A stretch of 39,644 bases of DNA from assembly GCA_030596605.1 (NCBI GenBank), contig JAUVJI010000024.1:1-39644 (forward strand). Reading direction: 5' to 3'. Positions 1 to 8,820 of the stretch are shown in pieces; within the stretch, counting starts at the first letter, position 1; each line of letters starts with the position of its first letter. Source of the stretch: Bacteroidales bacterium. GTDB taxonomy: Bacteria; Bacteroidota; Bacteroidia; Bacteroidales; JAADJA01. Both the position numbers and the translations under genes were made by a program. The notes under the pieces were generated by a model. The model saw only the letters and a program-made list of their open reading frames with translations, had not been told where the DNA came from and did no database searches.

Positions 1-51
1 AAGTGGGTAAGGGTGTTTGTGTCCTCTTGGATTGAAAATGTAATTTTTCCT

Positions 52-71
52 AAGTTTCTGATAAGAAACTT
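52..71. repeat. Perfect 8-bp hairpin beside a broken gene end
   Basis: AAGTTTCT and AGAAACTT pair perfectly around the loop GATA. The hairpin touches the stop codon of the minus-strand beta-propeller gene (TGA at 71-73). No T-run follows on the minus strand, so it does not look like a standard terminator. It lies between two pieces of what seems to be one sorting domain in different frames, so it may belong to a short inserted element. Confidence 0.5.
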
Positions 72-2008
72 CATCCAATTCGTGGAATTTGTGGATAAAA
101 AAATGTTTGCGGAAATAAGGTATTAAATGAAATTTGCGCTTTCCAGGAAAATGGATTAGGATAAACGGATAGTTTAATTTCAATATTTATATTTTGAGGT
201 TCTTTTGTTCCGACTGTTCCGCCATTAGTAGTATGTAATATGGTACCATCTGCTCCTACGGCCCAAATATTATTATTGTCCGATAAATCTATCGAACACA
301 ACCACTTATTTGTATTACTGACTTGTTCTTCCCAGTTTTCACCACCATCAGTGGTATGAAGTATAATTCCATTCCAGTCCACAACCCAACCATTATTTTG
401 ATCTGTGAATTTTATCGATGTAAACCAGTAGTCAGGGTTAAGCTCTTTTACTACCCAATTATCTCCACCATCTGATGTTTTTAATATATAACCATTACCT
501 CCGGCACACCAACCATTTTGAACATCAATGAAGTAAACTTCATGTATTTTTAAATCCCATTGAAATTGCTGGATCCAACTTTCCCCACCATTATCACTAT
601 ATAATATTGCTGGACCATAACTCGATGTAATCCATCCATGATCCTCATCTATAAATATTATAGAGGTAAAAGCATTCGGGTATTGTTGCTCGCTCCAGGT
701 ATCACATCCATCAGTTGTTTTAACTACATGTCCGTCATAACTTACAGCCCAGCCCTTTTGACTATCGATAAAAAATATTGAATAATAGTTGAAAACAGGA
801 GCACTAAGTACTTTTTCCCAATGATTCCCACCATCAACCGTATGTAATATTTCTCCATAATAATCTGCAGTCCAGCCTTCCAACTCATTGATAAAGTGAA
901 TGCAAGAGAAACCATGATCAGTATTTCCATGTTGAACATACCAGTGATCTCCACCATCCATGGTTTTAAGAATGATGCCATCCCCACCGGCTGCCCAACC
1001 AGTTAATGAATCAATGAAACAAACCGATAAAAGATAGTTCTCTAAGAAATCCAATTCAAGCTGGCCCCAGTTGCTTCCTCCTGGTGGTAATATGAGGATA
1101 TGATCAGGATAACCTACAGCAAATCCCCAGTTCTGAGTAGTGAAACAAAGTGATTCTAAAGTGTAGTTTAAGCTAATTTGTGGTTCCCAAGTATTACCAC
1201 CATCCTGGGTATATTCAACAATTCCTTCCATCCCAGTATTTGTAAGCATCCAGCCTTCATTTTGATCAGCAAAATAAACTGATGGATAATAAAAGCCATA
1301 TTGGTAAATATTTGTTTCCCAATTTTCTCCTCCATCAGTTGTATATAACAATGCATCATCACCACCTGTCCAACCATGGTTTTCATCAGAAAAGTGTATT
1401 GATTTCAGACAATCAGAAAGACCTGTAGTTTGCTGATTCCACGACTCCCCTCCATCATTTGTATACAAGACAATTCCAAAATTTCCAACAATCCAACCTG
1501 TATTTTCATCTAGAAAATAAACATCCTTAAAATCATACACTGTTCCGGTTTGGATTGTATTCCATGTTAATCCTTCATCAATGGTATTCAATAATGTACC
1601 ATCGTCACCTGCTATCCAACCTTTATCGTTGCTTATAAAATAGACTGATTCAAGATCCATGTTGGTTCCAGAAGAAATATGCGACCAGAAATAGCCCTGG
1701 TTTTGAGTATTTAATATAACTCCACTGTCTCCAACAATAAATCCATTCATCGGATCGGTAAACCAAATAGAGTTAATAGAGTTCGTTTCATTGATGTATA
1801 ATGGTTCCCATCTACCTATAAATTCGCCTGTCCTCAAAATTGTACCATCCGATGCAATTACCCAACCAATAGGGAATACTGTAAAATCATCTGAAAAGAA
1901 TAAATCTTTAAAATAATTATCAGTTTGTATTATGTTCTGGTTATACCATTGAGCATTAATTGAAAGGATAACAAAAAGAAATGTTGGAACCAGGATTAGC
2001 TTTTTCAT
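71..2008 (-). CDS. Exported YCF48/BNR-repeat beta-propeller protein with a broken T9SS tail
   Basis: This 645-residue protein starts with a signal peptide (MKKLILVPTFLFVILSINAQ, about 1-20). About thirteen repeats of 40-45 residues follow, each with a GW..G..G.ILHT core and a TxDGGxxW turn. This pattern is typical of YCF48/BNR-like propellers, which in this phylum are usually secreted and of unknown ligand. After the repeats, around residue 612, the tail begins as a T9SS type A sorting domain (VYPNPFS). It then leaves the family pattern and stops after some 30 residues instead of the usual 70-80. A matching beta-strand (KITFSIQEDTN) can be read downstream in another frame, so the sorting signal looks disrupted by an insertion or frameshift. 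Without it the product may not be exported through T9SS. The propeller assignment is firm; the specific role is unknown. Confidence 0.85.
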   Translation of the reverse strand: MKKLILVPTFLFVILSINAQWYNQNIIQTDNYFKDLFFSDDFTVFPIGWVIASDGTILRTGEFIGRWEPLYINETNSINSIWFTDPMNGFIVGDSGVILNTQNQGYFWSHISSGTNMDLESVYFISNDKGWIAGDDGTLLNTIDEGLTWNTIQTGTVYDFKDVYFLDENTGWIVGNFGIVLYTNDGGESWNQQTTGLSDCLKSIHFSDENHGWTGGDDALLYTTDGGENWETNIYQYGFYYPSVYFADQNEGWMLTNTGMEGIVEYTQDGGNTWEPQISLNYTLESLCFTTQNWGFAVGYPDHILILPPGGSNWGQLELDFLENYLLSVCFIDSLTGWAAGGDGIILKTMDGGDHWYVQHGNTDHGFSCIHFINELEGWTADYYGEILHTVDGGNHWEKVLSAPVFNYYSIFFIDSQKGWAVSYDGHVVKTTDGCDTWSEQQYPNAFTSIIFIDEDHGWITSSYGPAILYSDNGGESWIQQFQWDLKIHEVYFIDVQNGWCAGGNGYILKTSDGGDNWVVKELNPDYWFTSIKFTDQNNGWVVDWNGIILHTTDGGENWEEQVSNTNKWLCSIDLSDNNNIWAVGADGTILHTTNGGTVGTKEPQNINIEIKLSVYPNPFSWKAQISFNTLFPQTFFYPQIPRIG

Positions 2009-2093
2009 TTTACAGGGTTTGATGTTTAACTATTATTCCGCTTTAATTGGTGATGCGAATTTAATAAATTTTTATCGCTATTAAAAGAAATGG

Positions 2094-2207
2094 TTAATCT
2101 TTTATAAAATGGTCACTTATAACCTTTACAACACCCTCGTTGGTGTCATTACCAGCTGAAGTCCTTGAAGCAAATTTTGTTGGTGAGGCAACAACAAATA
2201 CAGGCAC
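2094..2207 (-). other. Short unassigned open frame, possible gene remnant
   Basis: Between ddl and the propeller gene, one minus-strand frame stays open for about 40 codons, ending at TAA 2094-2096. It reads like protein (for example VPVFVVASPTKFASRT and EGVVKVISDHFIKD). It has no ATG; a GTG at 2205-2207 is the only nearby start, and the frame also runs back into the 3' end of ddl. I do not recognise the product. It could be the tail of a lost gene or chance. Confidence 0.2.
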
Positions 2208-2218
2208 AGAGGTAATAT

Positions 2219-3196
2219 TTAAGGGAGCGCTTCCTCTACAAGAATCCCAAACAATTCCGTCAGTGTCATCCCGTAACTTTTAGCCATTTTCGGAACAATG
2301 CTGGCTTCGGTAAGCCCAGGTATGGTGTTTACCTCAAGAAAGTATAATCCATCATCGTTGAAAATATAATCGAACCTTACAACTCCTTTGCAGTTTAGCT
2401 CCTCGTATAATCTGGATGAAGTTTCCTTGCACTCTTTTTCAATTTCAGTAGGAATTTTTGCCGGAACAACCTCATTTGCCAAAGTGGGTTCATATTTAGC
2501 TTCAAAATCGAAGAATTCATTTTTACTGATGATCTCTGCTACGGGTAAAATAATGATCTCACCTTTGTGCTGTAATACGCCACAAGTTATTTCCCGTCCT
2601 TTTATAAATCCCTCTAATAAGATTTCATCATCTTCATTAAATGCTTTCTTAATAGCTGCTTGCAAGTGTTCCGGTTTATTCACTTTCGATATTCCTACGC
2701 TTGAACCTCCATTATTGGGTTTGACAAATAAAGGGAGAGATAATTTATTTTGTATTGAGTCAATATCGAATTTGCTGCTTTTGTTAAGAACAATTGATTT
2801 TGCAGTTTTAACATTAAAGTTAGATACGAATTTTGTACAGAAATATTTGTTAAACGTTAAAGCAGAAGTTGCATGATCACATGAAGTATAAGGAATATTC
2901 AGCATGTCGAAATACCCTTGCAGTTTTCCATCTTCGCCGGGAGTTCCATGAATAGCAATAAATACACAATCGAATTTTATTTTTCCACCATTAACGTCAA
3001 CAGTGAAATCGTTCTTATCAACCATGTATGAACTATTGTTTTTGCATGTATAGTACCATTCCGTTCCTTTCAGCATGATCGGGTAGACCTTAAATTTATT
3101 CGGATCGAGATATTTTAAAACAACCTCACCACTTTGGACGGAAATATCAAACTCCCCGGAATTGCCGCCACTCATAACTGCGATATTAAATTTCAT
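2219..3196 (-). CDS. ddl: D-alanine--D-alanine ligase
   Basis: Joins two D-alanines with ATP in the cytoplasm to make the dipeptide that ends the peptidoglycan stem peptide. The 325-residue product has the ATP-grasp fold: an N-terminal MSGGNSGEFDIS segment, HGTPGEDG near residue 85, an ATP-binding loop PLFVKPNNGGSSVGISK near 160, and the metal and D-Ala site FLEVNTIPGLTEASIVPK near 290. The frame could begin at 3241, but the 15 extra residues are not typical of the family, and MKFNIAVMSGG at 3196 matches known N-termini. It diverges from the PASTA-protein gene, an arrangement that fits a shared cell-wall theme. Confidence 0.95.
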   Translation of the reverse strand: MKFNIAVMSGGNSGEFDISVQSGEVVLKYLDPNKFKVYPIMLKGTEWYYTCKNNSSYMVDKNDFTVDVNGGKIKFDCVFIAIHGTPGEDGKLQGYFDMLNIPYTSCDHATSALTFNKYFCTKFVSNFNVKTAKSIVLNKSSKFDIDSIQNKLSLPLFVKPNNGGSSVGISKVNKPEHLQAAIKKAFNEDDEILLEGFIKGREITCGVLQHKGEIIILPVAEIISKNEFFDFEAKYEPTLANEVVPAKIPTEIEKECKETSSRLYEELNCKGVVRFDYIFNDDGLYFLEVNTIPGLTEASIVPKMAKSYGMTLTELFGILVEEALP

Positions 3197-3293
3197 AATC
3201 CATAATTTGAAACAAATATAAACACAAAACAAATACGGCATATGTTAAAACTTAATTCTTGATAGTAAGATTAAAACTTTGAACTTTTCATTT

Positions 3294-3301
3294 TATCTTT
3301 G
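3294..3301 (+). promoter_or_regulatory. Bacteroidota-type -7 promoter element for the PASTA gene
   Basis: TATCTTTG matches the TAnnTTTG -7 consensus of this phylum. It lies about 70 bases before the PASTA start in the divergent gap with ddl. A TTTG at 3278-3281 is too close to be a good -33 box. An AGGAGG at 3355-3360 and an AAAGGGAG directly before the ATG could both act in ribosome binding. Confidence 0.45.
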
Positions 3302-3374
3302 CCGCATTGAAGCAATAATTCAATCAATTTGAAGTTATAAAGTAAATTTTTAACAGGAGGAATTTAAAGGGAGC

Positions 3375-4235
3375 ATGAAGGCGTCAAAATCAGGGAAAAA
3401 CGCTTTTTTATTTTTTTTATTTAGCAGAAAGTTTCTAATAAATATAGGAATAGCATTCGTGATGCTGGTTATATTGTTTTTTCTGTTAATGAAGTTCCTT
3501 GATATATATACCCGACACGGGAAAGAACTGACAGTTCCTGACTTTTATGGAATGAAGATGTATCAAATTGATTCAGCTGGATATAATCAACAGTTTGATT
3601 TTTTTATCACGGATTCATTATACGATGAAAATCAAACCAAAGGGACAATTGTTATTCAGGATCCATTACCGGGTGCCATGGTAAAAAGGGGACGTAATAT
3701 TTATGTTTCTATCGTGGCAACTCTCCCTGAAATGGTGATCATGCCTGATTTAAAGGACTTGACACTCAGGCAGGCTATTAATATTCTTGAATCAAGCAAG
3801 TTAAAAGCGGGAAAGTTAATATATGCTCCAAGTTTTGCTAAAAATGCCATTCTGGAACAAATGTGTAAAGGAGATACTCTTTGTCCGGGAGATACCCTGG
3901 TAAAAGGTACTATTGTTGACCTGGTTGTTGGATCGGGTGAGAGACAATATAAAATACCTATACCTTTCCTGATAGGAAAAACAAGGGAAGAAGCAATTTA
4001 TGACCTGAATATTGCATCTTTTAATTTGGGAAATGAGTTTTATATGGATAGCATCATGGATGAAACAGCCAGGGTATTTATGCAGGAACCCACGTGGGAG
4101 ACTGAGATTCCTTATTTTCCGGGAGATTCTGTACATTTGTGGTACAAATCAGAAGACTCACTGGATTTTGATGAATATTTAAAAACATTTTTACCTGACT
4201 CGTTGCAAACCGACAGTCTGAACATAGATTTTTAA
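3375..4235 (+). CDS. Membrane-anchored PASTA-domain protein
   Basis: A 286-residue protein with a short basic cytoplasmic N-terminus, one membrane segment (about 21-43) and three PASTA modules outside. These open at about residues 50 (ELTVPDFYGM), 117 (MVIMPDLKDLTLRQA) and 192 (KIPIPFLIGKTREEA). PASTA modules bind peptidoglycan stems or muropeptides in other bacteria. Here they are not fused to a kinase or to a penicillin-binding protein, which is usual for the stand-alone Bacteroidota form. The acidic C-terminal tail has no known domain. The next gene starts 15 bases on, so the two are probably co-transcribed. The family is certain; a cell-wall sensing or binding role is inferred. Confidence 0.9.
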   Translation: MKASKSGKNAFLFFLFSRKFLINIGIAFVMLVILFFLLMKFLDIYTRHGKELTVPDFYGMKMYQIDSAGYNQQFDFFITDSLYDENQTKGTIVIQDPLPGAMVKRGRNIYVSIVATLPEMVIMPDLKDLTLRQAINILESSKLKAGKLIYAPSFAKNAILEQMCKGDTLCPGDTLVKGTIVDLVVGSGERQYKIPIPFLIGKTREEAIYDLNIASFNLGNEFYMDSIMDETARVFMQEPTWETEIPYFPGDSVHLWYKSEDSLDFDEYLKTFLPDSLQTDSLNIDF

Positions 4236-4250
4236 ACTACTTTTGGCTTA

Positions 4251-6365
4251 ATGAAGAAAATACTGGTACATATAGTTTTACTGATAATTCCTTTTTCGGT
4301 TTTTAGCCAGGTGTATTTATCCGGTGTAATGTCTAATCCGGTAATTAAGAGTTATTTAATTGAAAACGATGCTATTCCATTTAAAACCATCATTAAAGAA
4401 TATGAATCACTTTTTTTACCATTTGAAGATGATTTTTCATATACAGGTGTGTATCCCGATACAAATCTCTGGATAGATAATGATACCTATATCAATGCTG
4501 AATATCCTATTTACCCTGTCGATTATGGTGTAGCTACTTTAGATGTGCTTGACGCCAATGGTGATTTATATAATCACGCCAATCAGTATTCTTTTATTGC
4601 TGATTATTTAACATCTTATCCCATTCGCCTCGATTCGGTTTTTGATCCCGTACAGGGAACACTAATTGAAATTACACCTGCTGATTCGGTATATTTGAGT
4701 TTTTATTATCAGCCACAGGGATGGGGAGATGTTCCTTTACCGGATGATTCATTGGTGTTGGAATTTGGGAACTACTCGGGAGATACTGTATTTTCTCATA
4801 TGGAATACTTTTGGCTTTATACAAATGAAGGAGAGTCCATAAATCCAGGAGACGAAATTATTTACGATGGATTTGGATGTGATACCAATTATATACTTGC
4901 TGATAAGATATATGTGTATCCCGATTCTATTCTTGTTCCGTGTGATTCTGTTTTTGTTCTTGAAACCAACTGGACCCCGATGTGGAGCGCTCTGGGTGAA
5001 CCTGTAGATACATTTATGACCAATAATGACATATTTTTCAAACAAGTAATGATATCAATTACAGATACTATTTGGTTTGAAGATGATTTTCAGTTCAGAT
5101 TTTATAATATGGGTAGTATATCTGATATTAACAGTTGGCAAAGCAATACCGATCATTGGCATATTGATAAAGTTTATCTGAATGTAGGAAGGTCAATGGA
5201 TGATATATTTACCAGGGAGATCAGGTTTGTTGAACCTGCCGAGTCGTTTGTTAATGAGTATTATTCAGTGCCATTGTCGCAATACAACTTAGATTATTGG
5301 AAGGATTCAATTAAAGTTACCGCTAATAATAATGATTCAATATCTCACAATTGTACTTATTACTACCAGGTTCAGGATGAAGGAGGTAATTATTTACCGG
5401 AGTTTAATTACGAGGGATATTCTAATACAATTGAACCTTTTTATACCAGGGATGTAAGTAATTATGCACCTTTTGCATATCCTCCGGTTATTCGTTGGTT
5501 TGACTTCTCAAACCCTGAAGAGATTAATTACAAGATCAATCATTATATTTATGATGAAGATTCTGTAACTGTAGGTGACACGATTGTATTTAACCAGCAG
5601 TTTAAAAATTATTTCGCATACGATGATGGAACGGCTGAAAGAAGTTATGGTGCATCCACTGCAGGTACAAGAATAGCCGTACAATTCAGGACTGCTGTTT
5701 CCGATACCCTGAGAGGTGTTCAGATATTTTTTAATAAAACATTTGGGGACCATAGTGGCAGATATTTTCATCTTGGAGTTTGGAACAATAACAATGGAGA
5801 ACCTGGCTTGCTGATCTATGAAAAGGAAAACCTGCAACAAGAATTTAACGGATTGAATGAATTCCAAAATTATATTTTTGAAGATACATTGATAAAACTC
5901 GGAGTTGTAGTATTCTATATTGGTGTTATTCAAACAACCAACGAAAACCTAAACATCGGATTTGACCGAAATACGGATTCAAGAAATAGAACATTTTATA
6001 ATACAAGTAACCAATGGAATAAATCTCCCTATGATGGTTCATTAATGATAAGGCCAATTGTAGGGAAGGCGCTGATAGAACCTGAACCTCCTGTGAAAAG
6101 CCAACCTGCTCAATTAGAAATTTATCCTAATCCTCCTGGTAGCTACGATTATATCACCATTGATCTTCCTTCTGATGTATCAGATCCAAAATACTGGAAG
6201 TATTTGACCATTAGAATATTTGACATTTCCGGCAGATTAATTTATTCTTCACCCTTCGAAGAAAAACTCAATATTTCACGATTTGACAATGGATTTTACC
6301 TGGTGGATGTATTGGACGAAGCTTTTTCGAAAAATTATACAACCAAGTTACTTATTGTTAAATAG
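4251..6365 (+). CDS. Large exported protein with T9SS type A sorting domain
   Basis: A 704-residue protein with a signal peptide (about 1-20, ending VFSQ). A long middle part shows no catalytic motif I recognise but has jelly-roll-like stretches (for example around YFWLYTNEG and FFNKTFGDHSGRYFHLGVW). The C-terminal sorting domain begins at LEIYPNPPGSYDYITIDLP, near residue 620, and ends KLLIVK. T9SS carries such proteins across the outer membrane and attaches or releases them. The gene lies between the PASTA protein and the pseudouridine synthase, 15 and 20 bases from each, so the three look like one transcript. Function beyond export is unknown. Confidence 0.85.
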   Translation: MKKILVHIVLLIIPFSVFSQVYLSGVMSNPVIKSYLIENDAIPFKTIIKEYESLFLPFEDDFSYTGVYPDTNLWIDNDTYINAEYPIYPVDYGVATLDVLDANGDLYNHANQYSFIADYLTSYPIRLDSVFDPVQGTLIEITPADSVYLSFYYQPQGWGDVPLPDDSLVLEFGNYSGDTVFSHMEYFWLYTNEGESINPGDEIIYDGFGCDTNYILADKIYVYPDSILVPCDSVFVLETNWTPMWSALGEPVDTFMTNNDIFFKQVMISITDTIWFEDDFQFRFYNMGSISDINSWQSNTDHWHIDKVYLNVGRSMDDIFTREIRFVEPAESFVNEYYSVPLSQYNLDYWKDSIKVTANNNDSISHNCTYYYQVQDEGGNYLPEFNYEGYSNTIEPFYTRDVSNYAPFAYPPVIRWFDFSNPEEINYKINHYIYDEDSVTVGDTIVFNQQFKNYFAYDDGTAERSYGASTAGTRIAVQFRTAVSDTLRGVQIFFNKTFGDHSGRYFHLGVWNNNNGEPGLLIYEKENLQQEFNGLNEFQNYIFEDTLIKLGVVVFYIGVIQTTNENLNIGFDRNTDSRNRTFYNTSNQWNKSPYDGSLMIRPIVGKALIEPEPPVKSQPAQLEIYPNPPGSYDYITIDLPSDVSDPKYWKYLTIRIFDISGRLIYSSPFEEKLNISRFDNGFYLVDVLDEAFSKNYTTKLLIVK

Positions 6366-6385
6366 AAAAATGTAGTCGAAAAATT

Positions 6386-7429
6386 ATGGCTGAGAAAATT
6401 GATTTTCAGGAAGAAGATCGGGAATTGTATGAGCATTACAGATTTGAGGTTGATAAGGGACAGGGACCTATTAGGGTCGATAAATTTCTGATGTCAAGGA
6501 TTGAAAATGTCTCCCGCAATAAAATCCAAAATGCAGCTTTGTCAGGAAATATTATTGTTAATGACAAGGTTGTGAAGCCCTCTTATAAGGTAAAACCGGA
6601 TGACGTAATTTCTGTAATGATGTCCCAGCCGGTGCGGGAATTTAAACTCATTTCCGAAAATATTCCAATTGAAATCCTTTACGAAGATGACTCTATAATT
6701 GTTGTGAATAAGTCAGCCGGAATGGTAGTTCACCCAGCCTACGGAAATTATACAGGAACGTTGGTAAATGCTCTCATTTACCACCTTGAACAATCTGGTG
6801 TGCCTGTAAATGATGAAAGCGCCGGACCTTTATTGGTTCACAGAATTGATAAAGATACTTCAGGAATTTTACTGGTTGCCAAAAATGAAGAAGCGCAATT
6901 GAAACTGGGAAGACAATTCTTTAAACATACCCTAAAACGGAATTACAGGGCATTGGTTTGGGGAGATATGAAATCAGAAGAAGGTACCATAACCGGCCAT
7001 ATAGGGCGGAGTCTGAAAAATAGGAAGGTTTTTAAAGTTTTCCCGGATGGTGATTATGGTAAACATGCCGTTACACATTATAAAGTTATTGAACGATTTG
7101 GATATGTTACGTTAATTGAATGCAGACTTGAGACCGGACGTACGCATCAAATCAGGGTGCACTTAAAATATATCGGACACACTATTTTTAATGATGGAAC
7201 CTATGGAGGAAATGAGATTTTGAAAGGTACTACCTTTTCAAAGTATAGGCAATTTGTCAACAATTGCTTTAATATCTGTCCGCGTCAGGCATTGCATGCA
7301 AAATCTTTGGGTTTTAGTCATCCCGTATCAAACAAGGAATATTTTTTTGAAACAGAATTACCTGATGATATGTCGGGACTAATTGAAAAGTGGAGAAATT
7401 ATGCCATTCATAAAAAAATGGATGAATAA
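6386..7429 (+). CDS. rluD: RluA/RluD-family 23S rRNA pseudouridine synthase
   Basis: Converts uridines to pseudouridines in structured RNA; RluD-type enzymes act on helix 69 of 23S rRNA. The 347-residue protein has an N-terminal S4 RNA-binding domain (about 27-90, with VDKFLMSRIENVSRNKIQNA). The catalytic domain follows, with the signature HRIDKDTSG at 152-160; Asp155 is the expected nucleophile. The late GRTHQIRVHL block binds RNA and supports the family. The N-terminus is slightly long and acidic. RluD rather than another RluA-family member is inferred from length and the S4 domain. It is the last gene of the plus-strand group and runs towards dapB with only 16 bases between. Confidence 0.92.
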   Translation: MAEKIDFQEEDRELYEHYRFEVDKGQGPIRVDKFLMSRIENVSRNKIQNAALSGNIIVNDKVVKPSYKVKPDDVISVMMSQPVREFKLISENIPIEILYEDDSIIVVNKSAGMVVHPAYGNYTGTLVNALIYHLEQSGVPVNDESAGPLLVHRIDKDTSGILLVAKNEEAQLKLGRQFFKHTLKRNYRALVWGDMKSEEGTITGHIGRSLKNRKVFKVFPDGDYGKHAVTHYKVIERFGYVTLIECRLETGRTHQIRVHLKYIGHTIFNDGTYGGNEILKGTTFSKYRQFVNNCFNICPRQALHAKSLGFSHPVSNKEYFFETELPDDMSGLIEKWRNYAIHKKMDE

Positions 7430-7445
7430 CCATCAGAATTCTTTT

Positions 7446-8171
7446 CTATTTTATTACCTTGGTACCCAGCATCTCCTTCATTTCAAAAAATCCTGTTTTA
7501 CCCATTAACCATTCTGCTGCTGAGACAGCTCCTTTTGCAAATCCTTTCCTGTTTTTAGCTGTATGTTTGATTTCAAGTTCATCAAAATCGGATGTATATT
7601 TTACAACGTGTGTTCCAGGTACTTCACCTTTTCTAACGGAGTTTATTAATAAATCGGAGGGATCGGTTTTTTTATCTAAAATCCACTGATGTTTGTTTTC
7701 GGTTAGTTTGATGATCTGATTGGCAAGTTCGATGGCAGTTCCACTTGGTCGATCTTTTTTATGAATATGATGGGTTTCCTCTATTGTTAAATCATATGGA
7801 TATTTGCTTATTAAACCGGAAAGTAATTTATTAATTTCGAATAAAATATTTACACCAATACTAAAATTTGAAGAGGTAAAAATTGCCTGGTTCTTTGACA
7901 AGCATAATTTCCGTATTTGTTCCTTTTTATTCTCCCATCCGGTTGTACCTACTACTACGGGTATATTCAGGTCGAAGCACTTTTGGATATTTGCGACAAC
8001 TTCATCGGGCTGGCTGAAATCTATAATTACATCAGATTTTTTAATATCCTGCTCCAGATTTTTCCAGTCTTCTGCAGAATCTATTTTAACAACAATAACA
8101 TGATTTTTTTCGAGTGCGGCTTGCTCAATTTCTTGGCCCATTTTCCCATAACCCGAAAGTGCGATTTTCAT
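7446..8171 (-). CDS. dapB: 4-hydroxy-tetrahydrodipicolinate reductase
   Basis: Reduces the DapA product with NAD(P)H in the lysine and diaminopimelate pathway, so it feeds peptidoglycan synthesis. The 241-residue protein has the nucleotide-binding GYGKMG at 7-12 and VVGTTGW near 72. The catalytic signature EETHHIHKKDRPSGTA (131-146) holds the conserved histidine pair, the substrate lysine and the PSGTA phosphate-binding turn. The length is close to that of other Bacteroidota DapB proteins. It is the last gene of the parA-parB-DUF5683-dapB run, 15 bases after its upstream neighbour. Confidence 0.95.
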   Translation of the reverse strand: MKIALSGYGKMGQEIEQAALEKNHVIVVKIDSAEDWKNLEQDIKKSDVIIDFSQPDEVVANIQKCFDLNIPVVVGTTGWENKKEQIRKLCLSKNQAIFTSSNFSIGVNILFEINKLLSGLISKYPYDLTIEETHHIHKKDRPSGTAIELANQIIKLTENKHQWILDKKTDPSDLLINSVRKGEVPGTHVVKYTSDFDELEIKHTAKNRKGFAKGAVSAAEWLMGKTGFFEMKEMLGTKVIK

Positions 8172-8186
8172 GCAGTAAAAATTTTA

Positions 8187-8804
8187 TTAAAAATTCAGGG
8201 TTAATTTTAACCCTCCATTTAGCTTATATCCGTAAACAGGTTCATAAACTGCCGGTTCCCATTGAAGTGTAAGGTCTTCATCCACTTCCCAGGTAAAAAG
8301 ATGAGCATCAACAGTAGCATCAAGTACATTTAAAATATACCAGATGCCCGTTAAAATGTATGTCAGGTCACGGTTTCGCCGGTAATAATTCTTTTGGTCT
8401 TTTAAAATATCAGTCCTCGATCCATATAACTCCTCATATTCGTTTACCGGAGGTTCAGAGCCATCGTTAACCAATGCATGATAATAGGCATCACGCCACA
8501 TTATGTATTCCTTATGATTAAAAGAAATGAAATAGTAAAAAACCCCGAAACCTGCATAGATAATTGGAATTTTCCAGTATTTCTTATTGTAAGCCTGACC
8601 TAACCCAGGTAGGATCAAAGAGTATATTGTAGCCTTGTGAGGACTATGGGTTTTGTATGAAGCCGTATCTACAGTTACAATTTCAGCGCTGCTTAATACA
8701 GAGTCGCCTGCAGGAGAGTTTTGACCTGAAACGTTTATTGCAATGAGTAAAAGAACTGAATATGCAATGAATGATTTATTTGTAAGAAAATGTATAAGTT
8801 TCAT
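8187..8804 (-). CDS. DUF5683-family membrane or envelope protein
   Basis: A 205-residue protein starting MKLIHFLTNKSF, with a signal-like hydrophobic segment (about 11-28, ending NVSGQ). Hydrophobic stretches follow around ATIYSLILPGLGQAYNKKYWK and the next 30 residues, then RNRDLTYILTGIWYILNVLDATVDAHL. The PGLGQAYNKKYWK block and its place between parB and dapB are typical of DUF5683, whose function is unknown. The frame could start at 8852, but that would overlap parB and bury the signal peptide; ATG 8804 starts just after the parB stop. Co-transcription with parAB is likely. Confidence 0.85.
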   Translation of the reverse strand: MKLIHFLTNKSFIAYSVLLLIAINVSGQNSPAGDSVLSSAEIVTVDTASYKTHSPHKATIYSLILPGLGQAYNKKYWKIPIIYAGFGVFYYFISFNHKEYIMWRDAYYHALVNDGSEPPVNEYEELYGSRTDILKDQKNYYRRNRDLTYILTGIWYILNVLDATVDAHLFTWEVDEDLTLQWEPAVYEPVYGYKLNGGLKLTLNF

Positions 8805-8820
8805 CACTTTAAACGAGCAA

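Noticed and set aside
2388..2876. 162-codon open frame on the plus strand within ddl
   Set aside because: It is antisense to a firm ddl gene, with low-complexity content and no family match.
4086..4101. CCCACGTGGG palindrome inside the PASTA gene, as a possible parS site near parAB
   Set aside because: Only the CACGTG core agrees with the usual parS consensus; the outer bases do not fit, and it is a single copy within coding DNA.
5508..5933. 141-codon open frame on the minus strand within the T9SS gene at 4251
   Set aside because: It is a shadow of the plus-strand gene, whose signal peptide and sorting tail are clear.
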